A stretch of 64,000 nt of DNA, taken from NCBI RefSeq assembly GCF_001675165.1, contig NZ_LROS01000077.1, positions 98,079 to 162,078 on the forward strand, written 5' to 3'. A model generated the notes under the pieces. That model was given only the letters and a program-made list of their open reading frames with translations. It was not told the DNA's origin and made no database searches. Shown here piece after piece: positions 16,918 to 25,745 of the stretch; within the stretch, counting starts at the first letter, position 1; every line of letters starts with the position of its first letter. Origin of the DNA: Clostridium ragsdalei P11 (GTDB taxonomy: Bacteria > Bacillota > Clostridia > Clostridiales > Clostridiaceae). Made by a program: the position numbers and the translations under genes.

Positions 16918-17685
16918 ATGATAGATATACACAGTCATATACTTCCGGGTATAGATGATGGATCAAAATCCATGGAAGATACTATGAATATGCTTAGGCT
17001 TACAGAAGAAGATGGGGTGGAAACTATAGCCGCAACCCCTCATTTTTATAAAGGATATTATGAAAACAGCTATAAAGATGTGCTTGAATTAGTAGACAAG
17101 GTGAGGAATGAAGCTAAGCAGGAGAATATATGTGTAAATATTGTTTCAGCCCAGGAAGTGTTTTTGGATAGGCATACTGTTGAAAACTTTAAGTCAGGGG
17201 AAATAGGATGTATTGAAGGAACTAATTACATGTTGGTAGAGCTTCCAATGATGAATGTACCCAAAAATGCCCTGGATATTATATATGAACTTGAAATAAG
17301 AGGTGTGCATCCAATTTTAGCTCATCCTGAAAGGTATAAGTATATTATAGACACACCTTCTAAAATAAATGAATTTATGAATGAAAAATGTTTACTTCAA
17401 GTAAATACAGGAAGTGTTTTAGGTCTCTTTGGAAAAAAGGTAAAAAAAACTGCAGAACTTCTCATAGAAAGTGGAGTGTGCAGCTTTATAGCTTCAGATG
17501 CCCATTCTACAGGAGGAAGGTGCCCGGGTATCAGTAAAGCTTTAGAAGAAGCTTTACGATTTAACAAGGATATAGAAGAACAAGTACTAGATAATTGCAA
17601 AAAAATGCTGAAAAATGAAATAATACAGCTGCCAGAGGAAAGAATAAAAGAGAGAAAGGGTATTTTTAGTTTCTTTAGAAGATAG
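16918..17685 (+). CDS. CpsB/YwqE-type protein-tyrosine phosphatase (PHP family)
   Basis: 255 aa from the ATG at 16918, preceded by AAGGGG; a longer reading from 16894 lies inside the repeat array and is unlikely. Metal-binding PHP motifs are DIHSHILPGIDDG at the N-terminus, ATPHF near 40, AHPERY near 150 and SDAHS near 200. The enzyme removes phosphate from the tyrosine tail of the CpsD-type kinase encoded next, resetting the export cycle. It is a manganese-dependent enzyme in pneumococcus. The residues needed for metal binding appear intact. Confidence 0.92.
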   Translation: MIDIHSHILPGIDDGSKSMEDTMNMLRLTEEDGVETIAATPHFYKGYYENSYKDVLELVDKVRNEAKQENICVNIVSAQEVFLDRHTVENFKSGEIGCIEGTNYMLVELPMMNVPKNALDIIYELEIRGVHPILAHPERYKYIIDTPSKINEFMNEKCLLQVNTGSVLGLFGKKVKKTAELLIESGVCSFIASDAHSTGGRCPGISKALEEALRFNKDIEEQVLDNCKKMLKNEIIQLPEERIKERKGIFSFFRR

Positions 17686-17723
17686 ATAAAGGTACCATAT
17701 GATAGATAAATGGAGTGAAGACA

Positions 17724-18446
17724 ATGGAAAAACCAGATATAATCACTGTAAAAAATCCTAAAGATCCTATTGCCGAAGCTTATAGGACACTTAGAACCAA
17801 TATTCAGTTCTCTTCTTTTGATAAGAAGATACAGACTATAATGCTCACCAGTTCAGGGCCTGGAGAAGGAAAATCAACTACTTGCTCAAATTTGGCAGTA
17901 GTTATGGCAGAGTCAGGCTCAAAAACAATTATAATAGATTGTGACCAAAGAAAACCTAGGCTTCACAAGATATTTTTGACTTCAAATGAAATTGGATTGT
18001 CAGATGTTTTGGCTGGAAAAGTTGAGTTTGAGGACGCTGTAAAGGAAACAGGTGTAGAAAACCTTAACCTGTTAACTTCCGGTACCAGACCGCCTAATCC
18101 ATCAGAGCTTTTGGGATCAAAGAAAATGGAAAACTTTTTACAGGACTTGAAGGAAAAATATGAATACATAATAATAGATACGCCTCCGGTAGTCGCAGTA
18201 ACAGATGCCCAGCTTTTGTCCCGTTATGCAGATGGATGCCTGCTTGTAATAGCATCTTCCCAGGTAGAAAAGGAAGCAGCAGTAAAGGCTAAGGAATTAC
18301 TTGTAAAGGTAAATGCCAATGTAATAGGAGTAGTTTTAAATAAGCTGGAGATAAAGGAAAAAGGTTACTACGGCTATTACTACCATTATTATTATGGCAG
18401 TGATGGAACTAAAATTAAAAAGAAAAAGAAGAAGACAAAAAAATAA
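17724..18446 (+). CDS. CpsD/YwqD-type bacterial tyrosine kinase
   Basis: 240 aa from the ATG at 17724 (GGAG eight bases upstream; a GTG at 17715 lies within that site). Walker A is GPGEGKST, Walker A' is IIIDCDQRKP and Walker B is YIIIDTPP, the BY-kinase set. The C-terminus has a tyrosine cluster (GYYGYYYHYYYG) for autophosphorylation, then a Lys-rich end. It acts at the membrane with the YveK-like protein and is reversed by the CpsB-type phosphatase. It is the last gene of the control trio, with a terminator after it. Confidence 0.93.
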   Translation: MEKPDIITVKNPKDPIAEAYRTLRTNIQFSSFDKKIQTIMLTSSGPGEGKSTTCSNLAVVMAESGSKTIIIDCDQRKPRLHKIFLTSNEIGLSDVLAGKVEFEDAVKETGVENLNLLTSGTRPPNPSELLGSKKMENFLQDLKEKYEYIIIDTPPVVAVTDAQLLSRYADGCLLVIASSQVEKEAAVKAKELLVKVNANVIGVVLNKLEIKEKGYYGYYYHYYYGSDGTKIKKKKKKTKK

Positions 18447-18461
18447 CATATTTTTAAAAAG

Positions 18462-18505
18462 TGGTTGGAATTCTAAGCTAGATATTCTAACCATTTTATT
18501 TTTTT
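18462..18505 (+). terminator. Terminator after the tyrosine kinase gene
   Basis: TGGTTGGAAT pairs with ATTCTAACCA (one G-T pair), followed by TTTTATTTTTTT. It ends the surface/capsule-control transcription unit. Confidence 0.85.
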
Positions 18506-18566
18506 GAAAAAATTTTGCCTGTTTTTTTAAAGCTGCATATATACTACTTGAAAGGGGTTGATAAAC

Positions 18567-18794
18567 ATGGCTGTAAAGTCAACAATATTACAAACTTCAT
18601 TAATACTAAAGTATAAGGATGGTTTAGACGCAAAAGGAAAAGAGGTAATTAAACAACAGAGATTTTCAAACATCAAGACAACTGCTGCAGACCAGGATAT
18701 CTACGATGTTGCAAAGGAAATAGAAAAGCTTCTTGGAAAAACATTAAATGAACTTGTAAAACAAGATCAGAATGCCATAACAGTAACTGCTTAA
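18567..18794 (+). CDS. DUF1659 family small protein
   Basis: 75 aa from the ATG at 18567, preceded by AAAGGGG. The chain reads as a compact domain with the typical LKYKDGLDAKGKEVIKQQRF and a helix DVAKEIEKLLGK. DUF1659 proteins are short, widespread in Firmicutes and of unknown function, and often occur beside a DUF2922 gene, as here. No signal peptide. Confidence 0.82.
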   Translation: MAVKSTILQTSLILKYKDGLDAKGKEVIKQQRFSNIKTTAADQDIYDVAKEIEKLLGKTLNELVKQDQNAITVTA

Positions 18795-18853
18795 ACTTAA
18801 AATTGTGAACTGTGAAATTTGAAATGTGAATTGAAAAGAAGGGTGGGAAAAAT

Positions 18854-19072
18854 ATGAGTAAATCATTAGTTATGAGTTTCTTTAATGAGCAAGGCAAAAA
18901 AACTTCCATAAAAGTTCAAAATGTAAAAGAGGGCATCACAGACCTGGAAGTAAAAAATGCTATGACTGCAATTATTGCAAAAAACGTATTTACTTCAAAA
19001 AGTGGAGATTTAAAATCCATAGATGCAGCACATATTTTAGATAGTTCAACTACAGAACTTGAGGTAAAATAG
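18854..19072 (+). CDS. DUF2922 family small protein
   Basis: 72 aa, with AAGGGTGGG before the ATG. The pattern LVMSFFNEQGKKTSIKVQN, a central helix VKNAMTAIIAKNVF and the end DAAHILDSSTTELEV fit DUF2922. Function unknown. It is the partner of the DUF1659 gene 60 bases upstream, and the two probably share a transcript that ends at the terminator just after this gene. Sigma-like genes follow. Confidence 0.82.
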   Translation: MSKSLVMSFFNEQGKKTSIKVQNVKEGITDLEVKNAMTAIIAKNVFTSKSGDLKSIDAAHILDSSTTELEVK

Positions 19073-19090
19073 GCATAGGTAAGTAAAAAG

Positions 19091-19129
19091 CAGCGGATTT
19101 AGGCTAGTGTTGTCTAAATCCGCTGTTTC
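19091..19129 (+). terminator. Terminator after the DUF2922 gene
   Basis: CAGCGGATTTAG pairs exactly with CTAAATCCGCTG around an 11-nt loop, followed by TTTCT. A strong stem with a short T tract. Confidence 0.75.
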
Positions 19130-19310
19130 TAGTTTATTACAAAAAGTTGGATAAAAAGTGTTACTTTTATGGATAAAATGTGGTCTTATATAGTAGAGGT
19201 ATATATTCTCATATTTAGCTTAATTTACATAGTATACATTCTAATTATAAATGATATAGATGTTATGTTGTAAAGATTACCTTTGAAAATACTGTATTGG
19301 GGGAATGGCT

Positions 19311-19934
19311 ATGGAAAATGACATCCACCTGAAGGAGCTTATAAAGGGAGTTAAAAATGGAGAACCTTACTGGATAGCTAGACTAGAAACACGTTTTATA
19401 AAAATTATAAAAGAACTTTATGATGAAAAGATGTTTAAACACTGTGGAAGTATTTATGAAGAAGATGTGATAAATAAATGTATTTACAAAATGATTGTAT
19501 ACTGTGAAAAATTCAGGGGAAGCACCTGGAGTGAATTTACAAGCTACAACAAAAAGATAATAAGCAGTGTCATAGTAAATGCTATAAATAGTACTTCTAA
19601 AGTAAAAAATATTACACTAAATTTAGAAAACGATTTCACCAAAGAAAATGCAATGGACTATATGTGTATTAGGCGTAAAGAAAGCATGACTATGGAAGAT
19701 GCGATATTAAATAAAATTATTTTAGAGGAAATGCTTGAATATCTTAATGGACAATTAAATGAAAAAGAAAGAAAAACTATGTATTTAATTATTAACTATG
19801 ACAATTTGAAGGAATATTCTAGAAAAAACAATTGCAATTATGGTGCACTTAAGCAAAGAGTGTATAGGCTCAGGAAAAAGTTGAACAAGCTTAGAAAGAA
19901 CTATTACTTAAAAATCGGACTTGATGAAATTTGA
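19311..19934 (+). CDS. Divergent sigma-70-like protein
   Basis: 207 aa from the ATG at 19311 (GGGGGA seven bases upstream; the ATG at 19305 is too close to it). The N-terminal half has the length and helical pattern of a sigma region 2 (LIKGVKNGEPYWIARLETRF...; EEDVINKCIYKMIVYCEKF) but without the usual conserved residues. The C-terminal part (about 140-200) looks like region 4: LNEKERKTMYLIINYDNLKEYSR, then a basic helix RVYRLRKKLNKLRKN. It sits 19 bases before a clearer sigma factor gene. It may be an alternative sigma factor or a helper subunit. Confidence 0.62.
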   Translation: MENDIHLKELIKGVKNGEPYWIARLETRFIKIIKELYDEKMFKHCGSIYEEDVINKCIYKMIVYCEKFRGSTWSEFTSYNKKIISSVIVNAINSTSKVKNITLNLENDFTKENAMDYMCIRRKESMTMEDAILNKIILEEMLEYLNGQLNEKERKTMYLIINYDNLKEYSRKNNCNYGALKQRVYRLRKKLNKLRKNYYLKIGLDEI

Positions 19935-19953
19935 AAATTAGGAGGATAAAAGT

Positions 19954-20535
19954 ATGGAAAATCTACAGCTTGAAATTTTACTTGAAAGAGCCCAAAGCGG
20001 AGACAAAAATGCAGTAGAGGATATATGCATCAAATTCAATGGTATGGTAATTAATATGGCAAAATGTACTTATATAAAAGGATATGATATGGAGGACTTG
20101 ATACAGGAAGGGCGATGTTCTGTTATAAAAGCAATTGGAATGTATGATATAAATTCTAAATATCCATTTGCCGCCTATGTGAAAAGTTCTGTTAAAAAGA
20201 ATTTCTATAACATGATAAGAAGCAATATAAGGAAAGTAAGCTGCTGCAGCCTTTACAGCAAAAATGAGGAAGGGTGCGAGTTCATAAATATGATAGCTTC
20301 AGATGAAAATATTGAAGAGGATTTGATAAAAAGAAAGCTCATAATTCAGTTGAATAAAGCTATGGACAAGCTTCCTGAGGATAAAAGGGATTTAATAGAT
20401 TGGTACTATATTCAAGATAAAAGCTTAAATAAGTATGCTGAAAAAGAGAGGATCTCTTATAGGACTGCGGTATATAGGAAGAGAAAAGCCCTGGAGAGTT
20501 TAAAAAAATATATAGAGTTTCTAAGCAAAAAATAA
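19954..20535 (+). CDS. Sigma-70 family RNA polymerase sigma factor
   Basis: 193 aa, with AGGAGG before the ATG. Region 2 shows DMEDLIQEGRCSVIKAIGMYD followed by FAAYVKSSVKKNFYNMIR, matching the core-binding and -10 recognition helices. Region 4 (about 130-190) has LPEDKRDLIDWYYIQDKSLNKYAEKE and a basic recognition helix YRTAVYRKRKALESLKKY. The size fits small specialised clostridial sigma factors. It is probably co-transcribed with the sigma-like gene upstream. Targets unknown; the neighbouring surface genes are candidates. Confidence 0.85.
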   Translation: MENLQLEILLERAQSGDKNAVEDICIKFNGMVINMAKCTYIKGYDMEDLIQEGRCSVIKAIGMYDINSKYPFAAYVKSSVKKNFYNMIRSNIRKVSCCSLYSKNEEGCEFINMIASDENIEEDLIKRKLIIQLNKAMDKLPEDKRDLIDWYYIQDKSLNKYAEKERISYRTAVYRKRKALESLKKYIEFLSKK

Positions 20536-20536
20536 A

Positions 20537-20743
20537 CTTATGCTCCGAATATTTTTAAAACCGCAAGTACGATTAAATATTTTGATAAGTCTAATCAGAA
20601 AATTTATAAAAACCTAAGGGTTTTTGAAAACTCGTACCTCAAACAATTCAAAAACCCTAAGCTTTTTAATAAATTTTCTATTAAGACTTATATACAAAAT
20701 ATTTAAATGTACTTGCTTATTGTAAAATATTTCTACGCATAAG
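20537..20743. repeat. Long palindromic hairpin element, copy 1
   Basis: Two arms of about 95 nt (starting CTTATGCTCCG and ending CGCATAAG) are complementary over most of their length, around the loop AACTCGTACCTCAAACAA. A reverse-oriented relative with the same loop motif occupies 48237-48442. A partial further piece lies at 20790-20830. There is no reading frame. It is the largest structure in the 879-base gap between the sigma gene and the first sugar transferase gene. Confidence 0.8.
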
Positions 20744-20861
20744 CTTATTTTTAAGTTAGAAGGCGTTATATAGAGTTTTTAAAATATCGTACTAAGACTT
20801 ATACAAAAAGTTTTTAAATGTGCTTTCAAGTTTCAATTAGAAAGTCTAAAGGAAAAGTTGA

Positions 20862-20895
20862 AGCGTCTGGCAAATCCAGACGCTATTTTTTTATT
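20862..20895 (+). terminator. Strong rho-independent terminator
   Basis: AGCGTCTGG and CCAGACGCT flank a CAAAT loop and are followed by ATTTTTTTATTTT. It ends transcripts from the sigma genes or from the hairpin element, about 520 bases before the next gene. Confidence 0.9.
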
Positions 20896-21043
20896 TTAAA
20901 TACAAATTATGTTAAAAAAGCAGGATAATATGACAAGGTTTTTAAAAATAATGTATTAGAAATTGTCTATTTTTAATTTTAGTAAAGTTAAAATTAAAGA
21001 TGGATTTTTTTCTTGAATTTTGCAAATAAGTTATATTTAAAGG

Positions 21044-21072
21044 TTGTCTATATTTAAGTAGGGTATTATAAT
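21044..21072 (+). promoter_or_regulatory. Probable sigma-A-type promoter for polysaccharide cluster 1
   Basis: TTGTCT (21044-21049) and TATAAT (21067-21072) are 17 bases apart. Transcription from here would give a leader of about 335 nt before the sugar transferase start at 21415. The leader includes CCTCA/TGAGG and TTATGAGA/TCTCATAA inverted repeats around 21197-21250. The remaining gap from 20896 to 21414 has no gene that I can support. Confidence 0.6.
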
Positions 21073-21414
21073 TAAATGTAAAGGCGTTATATTAATCTAA
21101 TTAGTGAAAAGAATGGATAAGTTGGTTAAAGCTTATGACCATTAAAACGAAATTTAATAGTTTACAAAGGAAAATATCAATGTAGAATTAATAGGCCTCA
21201 GATCAGATGAGGAATTTTATGAGAGGTTTAACGGAAGTGAGTTTCTCATAAGACGTTTGATGCTGGGTTTATTTTTGCAATGATTAAAATTGATGAGGTT
21301 AATATAATATATAAAATTAGTTCTAGATTTGAAGAAAGTTGCATATAAATATAAAGATTTTGTTTAAAAAAAGTGTTATGAGAGTTTGATTATTGTATAA
21401 GTAGGGGGGATTAT

Positions 21415-22083
21415 ATGACAGAACTGCAAAGTAGACCTATGGAAGTAACAGTAGAAAATATGGAAAAGTATGAAAAAAGTACTGCTTATTATTTTGTTAA
21501 AAGAAGTATGGATTTAATTTTATCTTTCATAGGTATCATTGCTTTTTCTCCTATGATGTTGATGGTGGCTATTGCAATCAAGCTGGATTCAAGGGGACCT
21601 GTTATATTTTCTCAAATGAGAGTGGGTATGAATGGAAAACCTTTTAAAATGTATAAATTTCGCTCCATGGTAGATGATGCAGAGGAACTTTTGGTCAATC
21701 TTAGAAGTAAAAATGAAATGACAGGACCTATGTTTAAGATAAAAAAAGATCCAAGAATTACAAGGGTAGGTAAGTTTATAAGAAGAACCAGCATTGATGA
21801 ACTTCCTCAATTGTTCAATGTAATTAAAGGGGATATGTCACTTGTTGGTCCAAGACCTAACCTTCCACATGAGGTGATAAAGTTTACTGAGTATCAGAAG
21901 ACTAAGCTTATTGTAAAACCAGGTCTTACGTGCTACTGGCAGGTAATGGGAAGAAGCAGCATTGATTTTGATGATTGGATGAGATTGGATTTAGAGTATA
22001 TAAGGGATAGAAGTACAATGCTGGATATAAAGCTTATATTTAAAACTTTAGGTGTATTCTTTGGAGATGAAAATGCAGAATAG
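21415..22083 (+). CDS. Undecaprenyl-phosphate sugar phosphotransferase, initiating enzyme of cluster 1
   Basis: 222 aa, the short form containing only one membrane helix (about 32-54) and the catalytic domain. Typical motifs are [63 protein letters not shown] and PGLTCYWQV. It transfers a sugar-1-phosphate from a nucleotide sugar to undecaprenyl phosphate on the inner face of the membrane and so starts repeat-unit assembly. The sugar cannot be told from sequence. A close paralogue at 48692 starts the second cluster. GGGGGG precedes the ATG. Confidence 0.94.
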   Translation: MTELQSRPMEVTVENMEKYEKSTAYYFVKRSMDLILSFIGIIAFSPMMLMVAIAIKLDSRGPVIFSQMRVGMNGKPFKMYKFRSMVDDAEELLVNLRSKNEMTGPMFKIKKDPRITRVGKFIRRTSIDELPQLFNVIKGDMSLVGPRPNLPHEVIKFTEYQKTKLIVKPGLTCYWQVMGRSSIDFDDWMRLDLEYIRDRSTMLDIKLIFKTLGVFFGDENAE

Positions 22084-22102
22084 AGAAAGTGGAGGCAATA
22101 AA

Positions 22103-23185
22103 ATGAAAAAGGCTTTAATTACAGGTATAACAGGACAGGATGGTTCCTACCTGACAGAATTTTTACTAAAAAAAGGTTATGAGGTGCATGGCATTATTAG
22201 AAGGGCCAGTACTTTTAATACTAAAAGGATAGATCACCTCTTTGAAGATCCTAAGATAGGAAATAAAACCTTATTTCTTCACTATGGAGACTTAACAGAT
22301 TCCAGTAATTTAAATAGAATAATTGAAAAAATTAAACCAGATGAAATATATAATCTTGGGGCTCAAAGTCATGTTAAGGTATCTTTTGAAGTACCAGAAT
22401 ATACTGCTGAAACGGATGGATTAGGTACACTTCGAATACTAGATGCCATAAAAGAAAGTGGAGTTAAATGTAGGTACTATCAAGCATCAACTTCAGAGCT
22501 TTTTGGGGGACTTCCCGGTACAGCTCCGCAAAGTGAAAAAACTCCTTTTTATCCAAAGAGCCCTTATGGTGCTGCTAAACTGTATTCCTATTGGATAGCA
22601 GTAAATTATAGAGAATCTTATGGGATTTTTGCATGCAATGGAATACTATTCAATCATGAATCTCCAAGAAGAGGAAAGACTTTTGTTACAAGAAAAGTTA
22701 CAAGGGCAGTTGCAAATATTGTATCAGGAAACCAGGAAAAGGTGTCCTTAGGCAATTTAGATGCTAAAAGAGATTGGGGTTTTGCAGGAGATTATGTGGA
22801 AGCTATGTGGCTTATATTACAACAGGATAGACCACAGGATTTTGTTATAGCTACGAATGAGACTCATACAGTAAGAGAATTTGTAGAATTATCATTTAAA
22901 GAAGTAGGTATAGAAATTGAATGGAAGGGAACAGGGGTAGAGGAAAAAGGCTATGACAGGGCGTCAGGAAAGCTTTTAGTAGATGTAAATCCAATGTATT
23001 TCAGACCATCAGAAGTAGAACTTTTGTGGGGAAACTGCTCTAAGGCTGAAAAAGAACTAGGATGGAAAAGAAAAGTAAGCTTTAAAAATCTAGTTAAGAT
23101 GATGGTAGATGCAGATATGAAAGAGATTACAGGAATGGGCACAGAAGAATTTGCAATGAAAGCAGAAGCTGCAGCTACCAAATAA
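22103..23185 (+). CDS. gmd: GDP-mannose 4,6-dehydratase
   Basis: 360 aa from the ATG at 22103 (GGAGG upstream). Rossmann motif [10 protein letters not shown] is at the N-terminus, then [27 protein letters not shown] and the catalytic [12 protein letters not shown], and NHESPRRG near the middle, all diagnostic for Gmd. It converts GDP-D-mannose to GDP-4-keto-6-deoxymannose, the first step to GDP-L-fucose, with the next enzyme encoded 21 bases downstream. Its substrate would be supplied by the ManC at 45222. Confidence 0.95.
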   Translation: MKKALITGITGQDGSYLTEFLLKKGYEVHGIIRRASTFNTKRIDHLFEDPKIGNKTLFLHYGDLTDSSNLNRIIEKIKPDEIYNLGAQSHVKVSFEVPEYTAETDGLGTLRILDAIKESGVKCRYYQASTSELFGGLPGTAPQSEKTPFYPKSPYGAAKLYSYWIAVNYRESYGIFACNGILFNHESPRRGKTFVTRKVTRAVANIVSGNQEKVSLGNLDAKRDWGFAGDYVEAMWLILQQDRPQDFVIATNETHTVREFVELSFKEVGIEIEWKGTGVEEKGYDRASGKLLVDVNPMYFRPSEVELLWGNCSKAEKELGWKRKVSFKNLVKMMVDADMKEITGMGTEEFAMKAEAAATK

Positions 23186-23206
23186 AATTTACAAGGACGT
23201 GGGTGT

Positions 23207-24142
23207 ATGAATAAAGACAGTAAGATTTATGTGGCAGGGCATAGAGGATTGGTTGGTTCTGCTATAGTGAGAAACTTAAAGAGCAAAGGGTATACTAATA
23301 TAATAGGAAGAACTCATTCTGAACTTGATTTAACTGATCAGCAGGCAGTAAGAAAGTTCTTTGAAGAAGAAAAGCCGGAGTATGTTTTCCTTGCAGCTGC
23401 ACATGTTGGTGGAATAAATGCTAATAATAAAACACCAGCAGATTTTATATATATTAACATGGAAATACAAAATAATGTTATAAAGGCAGCCCATGATTTT
23501 AAGGTAAAAAAGCTTCTTTTTTTAGGAAGTTCATGTATATATCCTAAAATGTGTCCCCAGCCTATAAAGGAAGAATATTTACTTTCAGGATATTTAGAGC
23601 CTACAAATGAAGGATATGCACTAGCAAAAATATCAGGTCTTAAAATGTGTCAGTTCTTTAAAAGGCAGTATGGAGATAACTTCATAAGTTGTATGCCAAC
23701 TAACCTTTATGGATCAAATGACAATTATGACTTAGAGACTTCTCATGTTATGCCGGCTCTTATAAGAAAATTTCATGAAGCTAAAATTAATAATAAATCG
23801 GAAGTAGAAATATGGGGAACAGGTAAACCTCTAAGGGAATTTCTTTATGTAGATGATATGGCTGATGGATGTGTGTTCCTTATGGAAAATTATGATGGGG
23901 AACAGCATGTGAATATTGGCACAGGCAAAGAGGTTACTATTGGTGAATTAGCACAAATGATAAAGGAAGTTGTAGGGTTCAAAGGAGAGTTGAAATTTAA
24001 TACTAGTAAGCCTGATGGAACACCAAGAAAGTTATTAGATGTGTCCAAACTAGAAGGGTTGGGATGGAAGTATAAGATGGAACTGAAAGAGGGAATTAGT
24101 ACGTCTTATGAATGGTATTTGAAAAATAATAGCTTAAATTAA
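23207..24142 (+). CDS. fcl: GDP-L-fucose synthase
   Basis: 311 aa. NADP-binding GHRGLVGSA is at the N-terminus, with [16 protein letters not shown] and [12 protein letters not shown] (catalytic Tyr-x-x-x-Lys), plus PTNLYG and LREFLYVDD. It performs epimerisation and reduction of GDP-4-keto-6-deoxymannose to GDP-L-fucose, the donor for the GT11 enzyme encoded at 34412. It forms a tight pair with gmd. Confidence 0.95.
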   Translation: MNKDSKIYVAGHRGLVGSAIVRNLKSKGYTNIIGRTHSELDLTDQQAVRKFFEEEKPEYVFLAAAHVGGINANNKTPADFIYINMEIQNNVIKAAHDFKVKKLLFLGSSCIYPKMCPQPIKEEYLLSGYLEPTNEGYALAKISGLKMCQFFKRQYGDNFISCMPTNLYGSNDNYDLETSHVMPALIRKFHEAKINNKSEVEIWGTGKPLREFLYVDDMADGCVFLMENYDGEQHVNIGTGKEVTIGELAQMIKEVVGFKGELKFNTSKPDGTPRKLLDVSKLEGLGWKYKMELKEGISTSYEWYLKNNSLN

Positions 24143-24184
24143 AACAATAATTTCCACTTGAACTATTATTAGGAGTGATTATGA

Positions 24185-25024
24185 GTGCCTAAAGTAATTA
24201 ATCCACAGGAAAAAGTTCCTGATTCGCAATCTATTAAGGCAACAGGGGATATATGTTATAGTGACTATATTAGAAACATAGATAAGTCAAAGGTTCCTAC
24301 GTGTAACATCCTTGGTGTAAATATAGCTGCTGTTGATATGGACTGGGTGATTAAGTATATAAAAAAATATATAAAGGATTTATCAGGTGATTACATATGT
24401 GTATCGAATGTCCATACTACGGTAACAAGTTATGAAAATCCTGAGTACTGTGCCATTCAGAATTGTGGTATCATGGCTTTGCCTGATGGTGGTCCTTTAT
24501 CTACATTAGGGAGAAAACGTGGATATCAAAATATGGATCGTGTTGCTGGTCCTAGTTTAATGGGTGAGATTTTTAAGATTTCTGTAGAAAATGGATATCG
24601 CCATTACTTTTATGGATCAACAAAAGAAACGTTGGGAAGGTTGTGCAACAAACTTCAAAAGGATTACTCGAGTATACAAATTGTTGGTATGCATAGTCCT
24701 CCATTTCATCCAATCACACAAGCGGAGGATGAGGAGATTATTAAAGAAATTAATGATATAAACCCGGATTTCGTATGGATAGGACTTGGTGCTCCCAAAC
24801 AGGAAAAATGGATGGCAATGCATAAGGGTAAGGTTAAAGGATTAATGGTTGGTGTAGGGGCTGGTTTCGACTATTATGCTGGCAATATTAAGAGAGCTCC
24901 ACAATGGATGCAGAAAATCAATCTTGAGTGGGTCTACAGGCTTCTACAGGATCCGAGGAGACTGTTCAAGCGCTACCTTTATACCAATACGAAGTTTTTG
25001 TGGTTAGTTGCTAGAGGGAAGTGA
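24185..25024 (+). CDS. WecG/TagA/CpsF-family glycosyltransferase
   Basis: 279 aa from the GTG at 24185, about ten bases after AGGAG; the ATG four bases upstream reads into TAA at once. Motifs are VHTTVTSYENPEY, MALPDGGPLS, FYGSTKETL, IGLGAPKQEKWM and GVGAGFDYYAG with a C-terminal LEWVYRLLQDPRRLFKRY membrane-association tail, typical of family GT26. It likely adds the second sugar (in known members an N-acetylmannosamine-type or glucose residue) to the lipid-linked primer. CGN arginine codons are more common here than in genes outside 24-37 kb, which suggests a different origin. Confidence 0.9.
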   Translation: MPKVINPQEKVPDSQSIKATGDICYSDYIRNIDKSKVPTCNILGVNIAAVDMDWVIKYIKKYIKDLSGDYICVSNVHTTVTSYENPEYCAIQNCGIMALPDGGPLSTLGRKRGYQNMDRVAGPSLMGEIFKISVENGYRHYFYGSTKETLGRLCNKLQKDYSSIQIVGMHSPPFHPITQAEDEEIIKEINDINPDFVWIGLGAPKQEKWMAMHKGKVKGLMVGVGAGFDYYAGNIKRAPQWMQKINLEWVYRLLQDPRRLFKRYLYTNTKFLWLVARGK

Positions 25025-25026
25025 GT

Positions 25027-25684
25027 ATGAAGAAAGAGCTCAAATTAGCCTTATATACAGTTTTAGGACTTTCTAAAACAATATTTTTAATCTCTATTAC
25101 TTAGGTTTAAACGGTCTGAAAATGTCTATATTGTTATTCCATAAAGTTTTGCTAAATAAACTTAGAGGGGGTATTATGTTTTATTGCCATATTAAGTTCT
25201 GAATGGTGAAACTAGGATTCCAAACTACCGAAATCTTTGATAATTCTAAATTGGCGATGACTTGGGTTAACGGAGGTAGCAGTACTTTTAAAGGAAAGGT
25301 TAGTATTCAAAATGGAAGTGCAATTGATAATTACGGTAAATTGTAATTTGGAAAGAGATACCGAGTTTCAGGTTTTACTACCATTATTTGCTACACCGAA
25401 GCTTTGTTTGGTAATGATGTACTAATTGGCTAGCGACGTCAGTTTTCTGATGGAGATGCACACAAAATTTATGATAAGAATAGTAAAAAGTATTTAAACA
25501 CCAGCAACCGATTTGTGTGGGTGATAGAGTATGGTTTGGAGCATTTTCAAAGGTATATAAAGTCGTTACTATCGCATCTGATACGGTAGTTGTTGCCAAT
25601 AGTATTGTTACTAAGAACTTTGTAAATGGAAAATGCATAATTGGTGGTTCGCATTGCAGGATGCTAAAGGAAAACACTGTTTAG
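25027..25684 (+). pseudogene. Decayed hexapeptide acyltransferase
   Basis: The remnant opens with ATG and KKELKLALYTVLGLSKTIF, then loses frame and has several stops. Recognisable pieces continue: SSTFKGKVSIQNGSAID, FGNDVLIG and a VVANSIVTKNF-like end, all in the left-handed beta-helix pattern. The opening resembles the acyltransferase at 42870 (ALLGIPKTI). It is an old, heavily decayed copy that fills the gap before an intact acyltransferase of the same type. No function is expected. Confidence 0.7.
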
Positions 25685-25745
25685 GAAATATAGTAAGCCC
25701 AATGCGGTATAGTGAAAAAATTTTAAGGATCTGAGGGAAAATAGG

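Noticed and set aside
19169..19273. 34-codon frame for a single membrane helix before the sigma-like genes
   Set aside because: There is no ribosome binding site and the sequence is simple AT-rich; a real small gene cannot be excluded but is not supported.
20896..21414. Cyclic di-GMP riboswitch before the polysaccharide cluster
   Set aside because: I looked for the GEMM-type conserved blocks and did not find them; the small hairpins present do not fit.
25384..25677. 97-residue minus-strand frame
   Set aside because: It lies across the decayed acyltransferase, has no start signal, and the plus-strand pieces are recognisable as protein family remnants.
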